In this document: in pieces, positions 55,331 through 64,000 of the stretch
How positions within the stretch are numbered: position 1 is the first letter of the stretch
Layout: the number at the start of each line of letters is the position of its first letter
DNA from: Limnanthes douglasii subsp. nivea
Taxonomy: Eukaryota; Streptophyta; Magnoliopsida; Brassicales; Limnanthaceae
Length of the DNA stretch: 64,000 bases
Direction: 5' to 3'
Assembly (NCBI GenBank): GCA_036936605.1
Contig: JAUPFV010000003.1
Location: forward strand, 146,972,997-147,036,996
Program-made: the position numbers and the translations under genes
The notes under the pieces: model-generated
Told to the model about the DNA's origin: nothing
Seen by the model: only the letters and a program-made list of their open reading frames with translations
The model's database searches: none

Positions 55331-55779
55331 TTGATTCATACTTATATATTATTAACACAATTGATATAGATCATATCCACTTACATGATAATGAAGACGA
55401 CGTCTTTCTCTTTTTTTGTTCTTGATCTTACGTTTGATTCTTGATTCTTGATTCTTTGTTTATTTTGATCCTCATTCAATGTATCTTATTTTCGTAATTG
55501 AAGATTTCAATGAAATAATTCTCTTTTCTTTTTAGACTATGATTTTTAAATAATTAACAACAGAAGAATCTGTATATAAGTAACATGAATGAAGTTTCAC
55601 TTATCTTCCTCTTTATATAAGATTTGCAATTACGGTTTAAATTATATATATTACAATCATATCTCTCGGTTTTGTATTGTGTTCATGGATCATGATCTGA
55701 CTAGTTTTTCATTTATTAATTATAGCCATTAAACTATATATTTTGAATTAAGTACCAATATTTGAGTTCAATCCTTCAC
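55331..55779. other. AT-rich intergenic DNA
   Basis: Contains a short TTGATTCTTGATTC tandem near 55435-55460. Nothing else recognised. Confidence 0.5.
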
Positions 55780-56011
55780 AACACCCGAATTTGACCGGGT
55801 ATTTACACACTTATCTCCATAAATTTGTTTTGAGCTCGCGTACTTTTGTCTAGCCCTTATGGAGTCTGAAATATTTCAGATGATGAGGTCACTTCTGGAC
55901 ACATGTCGCATCCCTACCAGAATCTGCCAGCACGTTGTTTGAAGTGGTTTGTGACAGGGGAAACGTGTAAAAAATTCTTTAACCTTTCAAATTATGCCCC
56001 TTTCATTATAA

Positions 56012-56062
56012 ATACTCACTTCCACCTCTGTAGCATACTCACTTCCACCTCTGGTTACATGT
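56012..56062. repeat. 24-bp tandem duplication
   Basis: ACTCACTTCCACCTCTG occurs twice in a row, upstream of the Tat-3 antisense gene. Confidence 0.8.
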
Positions 56063-57438
56063 TTACACCCTTTGATCATTGTTTAACCTTGAGTCGAGAA
56101 CGTATCTTTTAAAGAGAGAAAATTTCAACCCGAAATTCTCTATTTGCTCTTTCATGCCTGAAGAGTTTATCAATCTTAAACGGTATACGCTTTGGAGGTG
56201 GTTTAATATCTAAAATAAAATTGCTGCTCGCAGACCTTCTGATGGATATCTAGAAATCAATCTTTCGCAACAAATGGTCCCCTATCCAAAAACGTTCTTT
56301 CCCTGGTACTCAACCCTCCGTTTGAGCTTGTTTTAGTGATAACAAGGTTGACCCTTATACGTCTGATCTTTCTTCCAACACTTATCCCTTCTTAAAGGGA
56401 AAGCCGACTAAAATAGATGCAAGGGAACACATTAAAAGGAAAAGGTCCCCAGATACACCTGCAAAATCTATCAGAGTGAAAATCTCATCTTCTGCTGCAA
56501 CCCCTCAAGTGACTCCGCAGGGGTCACTGCAAACGACTTCAAAAGTAAGTCCCAGGAAGTATTCAAGAAGGGATGTTCGGTTAGAGCAGGTTTTGATATC
56601 CATCTCTGAAATCCAAGAGAGAAATTTAGTTGATGAGCCGGACAGCGATCAGGAACAACTTGATGTGGTAGTGATTGAGGCACAGCCCTTAAGAGCCGTT
56701 CCTGCTGTGATTCCTACCCCCAGACCATCTGCGCCAAGTCAAGAGGCCTCTTATCCTCCCCTAGAAACTACCACTGATCCACCTTCTTGGAGTGAAAAAG
56801 CTTACTTGGTGAAGAAAGACAAGAAGAAAAGGAGACGCACTACAGATCTGCCCTCAAACATATAAGATGTTTTAGGTGACAACCTTTACGATATTGAGTC
56901 GAAGCATCTTCTTGCCTTTTATAAAGTGAAGTACAAATACTTTCATCCGATCGAGGAAGCAAAACTGAGAGATCGGTGGAGGATACCCGAGAACATCACA
57001 ATTCGGTTTCCCACCGTCGGACAGACTCCGTTGTCTGTTCGCAATCATGAGCTGATCCTTTATACCGAGCTCATGAATTGGGGCCTACATCTACCCATTG
57101 ATCTGATCTGGTGGAATACTTCCACCTTATCGAACTTTGCCCCTCTCAAGCTGGCGCCAACATACGGTACACACTCATGGCCTGCATCATGGCCTCCATG
57201 CTTTCTGAAATAGCATTTTCCATGAAGCAGCTTATCTCCATCTCAGGCGTGGCTAAGAACTCTCATTACCCTTTTTACTCTCTTGGTTTTGCAAGGCAGT
57301 TTAAGGTGATCAGAGATTTCTTAGAGGCTGATAAAAAGTATAAGCAACAGTTTGTCTTTATTTTCAGGCTATGGGAAACACACTTTAAAAGCTCTGACGA
57401 CCTTCCCCATCGGTTAACTTTAAAGTGGTCTGAGCAGG

Positions 57439-57518
57439 GTACGTATTCTTACACAGTCTTATGTTTTGTTAGTTAAGGTTGGATAGTCCTAACATATTTC
57501 TTTCTAACATTTTTGAAG
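57439..57518 (+). other. Probable intron of Tat-3 antisense gene
   Basis: GT donor (GTACGT) after WSEQ codons in phase 1 and acceptor TTTTTGAAG, 80 bp. Position, phase and length agree with the introns at 12072-11989 and 45340-45420. Confidence 0.6.
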
Positions 57519-58176
57519 GGAATTGTCAAGCCCTTTTAAAAGTCACGCTAAAGGTCCAAGGGCATATTTGTGAAGCCTAACGCCTGAGCAGGTGAGCATT
57601 GGGATCATAAATTTCATCAAAATTTTCTACCAATGAACTTTATAAAAAGAAACGTTTGGAAGTATGACCTTGGAGAGAAAAGGTCAATGTCTGATCTTAT
57701 GGTGCCTCCTCCAAATGATGTCATCCTTAAACGCCTGGAATGCCTAGAAAATGCAGTATACCTTCTTACTGCGAGCTTGGGCTCCGAGTTACCAAGATGC
57801 GGAAAAACCCGAGGAAGGTGGTGAGGGAACTGAGGAAGATGCAAATTCAGAGAGTGATGCCCCCGAGGAGAAAGGAGTTGGAGCCCAAGGCGATCACCAG
57901 GATGAGACTCATGAGGATATGCCATCAGAAATTCAGCAAGTGCACCCAATGGCTCCCCAAACAAGTCCTCTAACCAACGCTTAGGGAGAAGAATTGAAGG
58001 GTGCTGATAATTTTGTTGAAGTGAGACCAGCTGAGAGAGCTGGGGCTATAAAACCAAAAGTACTTACTGCAGAAGAAAAGCAAAAGAGAGTGGTTGATAG
58101 TGAAGGAGAGAGTGACAACACAACATGTCCGGGCTTGCCTCCGATAACGAAGGTTATTTTAGTCGACTCGGACTCC

Positions 58177-58194
58177 GGGGGGGGGGGGGGGGGG
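58177..58194 (+). repeat. Poly-G run (18 G)
   Basis: Uninterrupted run of 18 G inside the coding part of the Tat-3 antisense gene, in a segment that encodes Gly after SDSG. Confidence 0.95.
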
Positions 58195-59261
58195 AGAATT
58201 TTCCTTTCATTAAAAAAAACCACAGGTCAAGAAGAAAACTTTGAGGAAGATCATACCTCTCCCATGCCTCAGCTTACTTTGATGTTTACGAAAACGACTT
58301 TGATGCCAATGAGCTAAACAAATTGCTCCGTGCTGCTGTTCTCCTCGAACGAAATTTCAACCACAAGGATCATTATAAGAGTGAAGTCCTTCAAAGAAGA
58401 TCTGAAGTAAAGACGCTGACCTCCGAGGCAACATAACTGAAGCAAAATGTGAAGGACTTGGCCGATAACCTTGCCAAGAAAATAGAAGTATCCTCCCAAC
58501 TGAAAAAGGTTGAAGACGAACTTTCCAAGGAGAAGAAAACTTCTACTGATCGTTTGGCCACAATTACTTCCTCGGAGGCTGAACTTTCCGACAAAAGGAA
58601 AACGTTCGAGGAGGAATGAGAACTGTTTATTACCAGAGATACCGAACGGAAAACTCTGGTTGATGGCTTCAACGAGTCTTGTGTGAAGACTAAGGTATAC
58701 TTTAAAAATGTTGTCGAAGATATTGAGAAGCTGTGGGAGGAGAATGAATCTCTGAGAAGAACTTTGAAACTGAGCAGAAGAAATGTCTTGATGCATATGT
58801 GGCCGATATTTTCTCTCGCCTCGAAGAAAGAGATGTTAACACGAGGTCCGCTATAGTGCTAGAGATGTATGAGAAGTTTCTAGATCTACATCTAGGAAGC
58901 CTTTGGCTATGAGTTATTGAAAGGAATCCTCCCGCTGGCATTCCCTTGGAAGATTTGGAGACCAATAATGACTCAGAAAGATCATTCTCGAAATCTGGTT
59001 CCCCGGAAGGAAGCAAGGAAAACTCTGTATCTAACTAGAAAATGTTAAATGTTTTTACCCTCATTCTGTGTAAAATTAACCTCATTCTGTGAGGATTTAT
59101 GATGTTGTGTTTAACCTAAACACCTATTATCGGAGTTAGGATTTTTATCTTGAAAACCTTTCAAAAATTCCTTACCTAACTTATGTTGTTTCTGACCTAA
59201 GAAATTCTTTATGTGAAAACATTTTACTTTAATAACTTATATTTTATTAACTAATGATTTA

Positions 59262-59476
59262 AGAATATAAATTCTTGTCCAAATTTCTTTGGAGTGTGTT
59301 TTGAGTTTAAAAATATGAACTTTCTTGTCCAAACTTCTTTGGAATACCTTTTGAGTTCAAAAAGATGAACATTCTGGTCCAAAATATTTTGGAGTGCCTT
59401 TTCAGTTCAAAAAGATGAACATTCTAGTCCAAACTTTTTTAGAGTGCCTTTTGATTTTAAAAAGATGAACATTCTG
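59262..59476. repeat. 50-bp tandem repeat in Tat-3 spacer
   Basis: About 4.3 copies of a 50-bp unit with AAAAAGATGAACATTCTGGT and CCAAAATATTTTGGAGTGCC. It lies between the convergent gene ends. Confidence 0.88.
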
Positions 59477-59625
59477 CAAATTATTTTAAGAAGGCAATGG
59501 AATTTTATATATAAGTCGGCTATTAGGACACCTCATTAAAACCTTCATGCGCCACCAGGGTATGAAAGAGTATGCCACCGATACTTACATAAACTAGTAA
59601 CAAAAATATTTACATATTTACACGT

Positions 59626-60600
59626 TTACTCTAAGTAAACTTTGAGGTTCTCAATGTCCCAAGGGTGGGGAAGATCTTTTCCTTCTTTATCTTTAAATCT
59701 GCACGTCCCCGGCTTTATCTTCTTGGTTACCATGCACGGACCTTCCCAATTAGGTGCTAACTTTCCCAGCCTATTTTCTTTTGTATGAAGGAATAATTTT
59801 CTTAAAACTTTATCCTTAAATTTGAACTCTATTCTTCTGACTTTTGATGCGCACCGGCTACTCATTAAAGTCTGGTAGTGTAAATAGTTTAATTGTGCCC
59901 TTCTGCTATTTTCTTCTATTAGGTCCAGCTCGGTACGCTTCCCTCTATTATTTGCTTCCTCGGAGTATTCACTTAACCTGTACGATGGGAACATTGTTTC
60001 TGATAGTACTACCGCATCCCTTTCATAACTAGTGCAAAGGGTAACTCGTGCGTTGCAGTTTGAGGAGTTGTCATGTACGCCCATAGAACTTATTATAGGT
60101 AATCCGACCATTTCCAGCCTTACCCTCGAGATCCTTCCTCAGCCCACCTAAGATTTTCCGATTAGTTACTTCGACCTGGCCATTTGATTGAGGGTGGAAA
60201 GGTGATGAGAAGCATTGTTGTATTCGTTCGGATGCACAAAAAGCTTTCATCTCATAGTTATCGAATTACGGTCCATTACCTATTTTAATTTTCCTTGGTA
60301 CACCAAAACAACAACAGATGTTGGAAACGATAAACCTGATCACATTATTCGCTCTTGTTCCTGCTAACAGCTCAGCTTCCACCCACTTCGAGAAGTAATC
60401 TACTGCAATAATGATTGTTTGACGACCTTCTAAAGCCATCGGGAGCGGTCCGACTAGATCAATACCCCATCGGTCGAATAACAAAAACTCTGATGTGGAT
60501 TAGAGGGGCACACCAGGTGCATGGATCGAGTTAGCGAATCTTTGGCAAGTATCGCATTTTTTCTCTAACTATTTTGCATCTTAGGAGATGTTCGGCCAAT
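59626..60600 (-). pseudogene. Tat-3 integrase (broken)
   Basis: Core fragments RWGIDLVGPLPMA and VDYFSKWVEAELLAG (60484-60266). The second Asp region reads KIGNGP instead of TDNGP, so the catalytic Asp is lost. HPQSNGQVEVTN (Glu) is in another frame near 60200-60160. The C-terminal part 60111-59626 ends WEGPCMVTKKIKPGTCRFKD and DIENLKVYLE. Stops and frameshifts throughout. Confidence 0.85.
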
Positions 60601-60839
60601 AATAACCAACCAAGAGAATTTTCGTATCAATGTTTTGTAACCGTAGTGTGCTGACCCTTCCCAGTCATGCAGCTCCGAAAGTATAAATTATAACTCATCA
60701 TTCCCTAAGCAACGAAGTAAAATTCGGCTAAAACATTTCTTATACAAACGTCTCCGAGAACCACGTACCCATATTCCTTGAATCGTATTCTTCTAGCAAT
60801 TACTTTATCAATTGGTAATATATCATGGACTAAGAACTC

Positions 60840-62712
60840 TTATATCTCACTCCTCCAATTTGGAATTTGGAAGGCCTCGACACCTCCTTCAACCGATTCA
60901 GATCCCTTAACGATTGAGGGATTTTCTTGGATGACTATCCATGGGTACTTCTCTAAGTAAGATGATTTTGCTAAATAATCAACCACTAAATTCCCAGCCC
61001 TATGAACATGTTCGAATTTGAAATCTTCGAAACTCAAGGTTAAGGCCTTCAAGACCCCCAGATACTTTACTAAATGATCTTTTCTTGCATCTAATCGTCC
61101 GAAAGCATGGTTCACTAGAAGTTGTGAATCACTTATCAACCTGACTCTTTTGGCTCCATAAATTTTTGCAAGTCTTAAGCCAGCAAAAGCTGCTTCGTAC
61201 ACTGCTTCATTGTTTGATACTTTAAACCCGAGTCGGATAGCTTGATGCATAGCAATTCCATCCGGAGAAGTCAATTGTACTCCTGCACGACAACGAGATA
61301 AGCTTGATCCCGGGTCAGTTCGAACTACCCACTCTGAGCCAGATTCTTATTTATGAATACCCATTTCATTCCAATTGGAGGGAAATTCAACTAAGAAGTC
61401 AGCTAACGTTTGTGCTTTGATAGTAGTTCGTGGTTCAAATTAAATATCAAAATCTCCAAGCTCAACCGACCACTTTGTCATCCTTCCCGATACATCAGGA
61501 CTTTGTAGCATGTTCTTCAACGGAAAATATATTCGTACCACAATTGAATGAGCCTGAAAGTAAGGCCTCATTTTCTGCGCAGATGTTACCAATGAAGTGC
61601 CAATTTTTTCTAATTTAAGGTATCACTTATGTGCATCCTGAAGACTCTTACTTATATAATAAACTCACTTCGGGACGTTTGACTCTACTCGGATCAAGAC
61701 CCGCGAAATCTGACATTGCCAAATAAATGAACAACTTCTCCCCCTGATTTAGCTTGGTCAGGATTTCTGGGGAGGAAAGGTATTCTTTAATCTGGTTACA
61801 CGTATCCGAACATTCTTGTGTCCAATCGAAGCATTTTTCTTTTTCAGTACCTGAAAGAAAGGTGCACATTTATCTGAGGACCTCGATATAAATCTGCTTA
61901 GCGCTGCCAATCTTACAGTCATGATCGGTACTTCTTTGATTGTTCTTGGTGGGGCCATAGTACATAGAGCATATAGATGTAACGGGTCGACTTCAATACC
62001 CTGTTCACTGACTATGTAACCTAAAACAATTCTGGATCTTACCCCGAACATGCACTTCTCTGGGTTCAATTTTAAATTTATCTTGGCCAAATTGGAAAAA
62101 GTTTCTTCTAACTCAGCGAAATGATTCTCATTTTTGAGGCTCTTAACTAGCATGTCAACGATGTAGACCTCAACATTTCTGCTAATCTGACTCCCAAAAT
62201 CTTTGTTCACTAAGCGTTGATATGTTGCCCCAACGTTCTTTAATCTGAATGACATCACCTTGTAACAGTGCAAACCCCTCTAGTAATAAAAGTTGTGCTC
62301 TCTTGGTCCCTTGGGTTCATCTGGATTTGATTGTACCCAGCATAGGCATCTGTAAAAGATAACAAACAATTTTTCGGACGTCGAGTCGACTAACTGATCC
62401 ATTCTAGGAACAAGGAAAGGATCTTTGGGACAAGCTCTGTTCAAATTGATAAATTCCACACACATTCGCCACTTGTTGTTTTTATTCTTTACTAAGACTG
62501 GGTTAACAATCCACAAAGAATACTGTGACTCACGTATGTGGACCATTTTTGTTAAACGGTCCACCTCTAGCATTATTACTTCTGCTTTTTCTTGAGAAAA
62601 TTTATTCTCTTCTGTATGATCGGACGAACATTGTTTCGTATTGCTAGCCTATAAAAAATGACATCTGCCGGCACCCATGTAACATTTTTTGTACACAAAG
62701 CAAACAAGTCTA
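60840..62712 (-). pseudogene. Tat-3 RT and dual RNase H (broken)
   Basis: RT: LEVDRLTKMVHIRESQYSLW and KWRMCVEFINLNRACPKDPF (62573-62280), RLKNVGATYQRLVNKDFGSQ, then YIVDMLVKS in place of YIDDM, so a catalytic Asp is changed (62273-61758). RNase H relic near 61869-61648 (FIYLAMSDF). The archaeal-type second RNase H is open at 61274-60840 (SNNEAVYEAAFAGLRLAKI, LISDSQLLVNHAFGRLDARK). The junction with Copia-6 is close to 62720. Confidence 0.87.
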
Positions 62713-62719
62713 ATTTCAT

Positions 62720-64000
62720 AGAAAGAAATTAGACAAAAGATTATTTCGAATCCCAAGAACATACAATATATTGTTTAATAATATGTATTTTTCATAAGTA
62801 AAAAATAATTTAAAATTTCTGAGTCCTTTAATTGGTTCAGTTGCAACATTTCCCATCTTAAGTGAAGATCCATATTCAATTGGTTGAAAATTACTGAACC
62901 ATCGAAGCAATATCATCATCCTACACATAATATGCCTCAGATAGTAAAGATATATAATTCTGACTAGAATTAAAATTCTGAAATAAAGTCTCACCTTGTT
63001 GCTTTACAGGATCCTTAGATCCACTTGAACCACCGATGTTCCCACTTCGACCAGTATTATTTTGTCTTTTCTAACTCGACAATCCCTCATAAAGTGACTA
63101 GGTTTACAACGTTTCTAGCATGTCATTTTAGGATTTTTGTTCGAGAAATTGTTGTTTTTGTTGCTGCCTTTAAACTTTCATTTATTCCTCTTATCCGTAT
63201 TTGCATTCTTAAAGAATCCGCTGCTTTCAGCCATATTTCCAGACAAGTTTCCCACTTGGTTTTTACCCTTAGGATTACTTATTTCATCTTGAGCCCTTAG
63301 AGACTCTTCAATCTTAGAATAACTACCAAGTTTGACTAAATTCATTTCTTCTTCGTTATGGTTCATAGTGTGTTTAAAATCCTTCCATGAAGGAGAGAAT
63401 TTTTAAAAAATAGAAGACACTGAAATACATTCGTCTATTTTCATATTGTGTTGAACGAATTGACCCCAGAATTCTTATTAGTTTATTATTCAGTTCCATC
63501 ACAGGTCAGGTCTCGTGTCAACTATTTTGTATTTTATGAAATGACTAACCATGAACTTCCTACTAGAAGCATCTTCTGCCATGTATTTCAATTCAATAGA
63601 ATCTCATAACTCTTTTGCAGATTCGATATTTTGGTATACATCAAACAAAGTATCCGACATATTGTTTAATATGTGGTCGCGAAAAATGTAGTCATCATTC
63701 TCCGACATGCTGCTTCTCCTTGTTTGTTCCAGTGTCGTAAATCATGCCCTTCAAACTTATCCAGTTTATCGAACTTGCTTGTCATCTCCTTCGTTGATTC
63801 TCCTTCGTTCGTCATCTCTATCTTCATAAAAAAGAACAAACAAATTCAATATTCTGTATGGAATATAGTTTAAATTTCGAGATAAATCTCTGAAGTCTTG
63901 TTTATCAATTTCAGATTGACTTTATTTCTCCAAAATATTCAATTGGATAAAATTAGAGAAAAATTCTATCGAATAGTGAGTATCGATAATGTTGTGTTTT
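62720..64000 (-). mobile_element. Copia-6: second copy of the Copia-3 family (runs off window)
   Basis: Minus-strand Gag and protease start closely similar to Copia-3: MGNVATEPIKGLRNFKLFF (62870-62716) and Gag with FFKNANTDKRNK near 63200. The zinc knuckle CWKCGKPGHFMRD of Copia-3 is damaged here, and 45 bp near 62907 are deleted. The leader at 63840-64000 matches 33100-33240. It is cut at ~62720 against Tat-3. Confidence 0.83.

Larger units (their letters stand above)
56156..59038 (+). pseudogene. Tat-3 antisense extra gene (frameshifted)
   Basis: Homologous in pieces to the Tat-1/Tat-2 antisense gene: 56926-57110 (LRDRWRIPENITIRFPTVGQ, LILYTELMNWGLHLPIDL), 57111-57438 (YFHLIELCPSQAGANIRYTL, ACIMASMLSEIAFSMKQ), then an intron-like gap, then 57600-57830 in another frame (KFHQNFLPMNFIKRNVWKYD, MVPPPNDVILKRLECLE), then a coiled-coil region (~58310-58790) and an acidic end near 58960-59038. 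There are frameshifts near 57100, 57840 and others, several stops, and an 18-G run at 58177-58194. A TATAAATA near 56005 could be its promoter. The domain order matches its relatives, which supports long-term conservation of the gene. Confidence 0.75.
55780..62720 (-). mobile_element. Tat-3: diverged, decayed Tat-lineage relic
   Basis: Same layout as Tat-1 and Tat-2 but older: pol on the minus strand (62720-59626), 588-bp spacer with tandem repeats, and the antisense extra gene on the plus strand (~56156-59038). Gag and the 5' LTR are missing, cut by Copia-6 at ~62720. The 3' LTR is not identified, and the left border near 55780 is a guess from a change in composition. Confidence 0.82.

Overview
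The window is nuclear DNA of a flowering plant, probably a eudicot. It has spliced genes with short AT-rich introns, an endo-1,4-beta-xylanase of the plant CBM22-GH10 type, and a dense, nested load of plant retrotransposons (Ty3/Gypsy Tat-lineage, Ty1/Copia, LINE) plus one Mutator-type non-autonomous DNA element. The species cannot be named from the sequence. Only one host gene looks intact. I saw no tRNA, rRNA or CRISPR.

Layout. 1-3856 and 14294-~15015: one minus-strand LINE (LINE-A), split by a Tat-lineage Gypsy element (Tat-1, 3857-14293, plus strand, TSD GATTT). ~15330-15700: an old LINE zinc-binding-domain relic. 16751-19267: an apparently intact five-exon GH10 xylanase gene (minus), with a Copia-LTR relic in its fourth intron and a duplicated TATA segment in its promoter. 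19.5-24.7 kb: AT-rich DNA with a 1.1-kb Mutator-like element (21296-22392, 9-bp TSD). 24.7-25.4 kb: Copia integrase relic. 25.4-37.0 kb: a second, dead copy of the xylanase gene. Its 3' part (25441-26139), 5' part (33612-33839) and promoter (36945-~37010) are separated by two minus-strand Copia elements and a 5'-truncated LINE (LINE-B). 37.6-39.0 kb: two LTRs in tandem. 39.0-43.06 kb: decayed Copia element. 43066-50537: Tat-2, minus strand, TSD AAAAT, same family as Tat-1 but without protease, reverse transcriptase and RNase H. 50.5-52.0 kb: Copia relic. 52.0-55.3 kb: AT-rich DNA with a dispersed repeat carrying snRNA-promoter-like boxes. ~55.8-62.7 kb: Tat-3, a diverged, decayed relative. 62.7-64.0 kb: Copia of the same family as the one at 29-33.6 kb.

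The most interesting signal is in the three Tat elements. Each carries, downstream of gag-pol and on the opposite strand, a long extra gene with one short intron at an equivalent position. Its product (about 945-967 residues in Tat-1 and Tat-2 if internal stops are ignored) has an N-terminal disordered region, a central domain resembling the plant 'putative gypsy type transposon' family, a coiled coil and an acidic tail. It converges tail-to-tail with gag-pol. Antisense extra ORFs are known in Tat/Retand-type elements, but their function is not. Tat-2 combines this gene with an open Gag-integrase fusion made by an exact 3066-bp in-frame deletion, which looks like a non-autonomous derivative. 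Most other elements carry nonsense mutations, frameshifts or deletions. Coordinates marked approximate were judged by eye, without alignment software.
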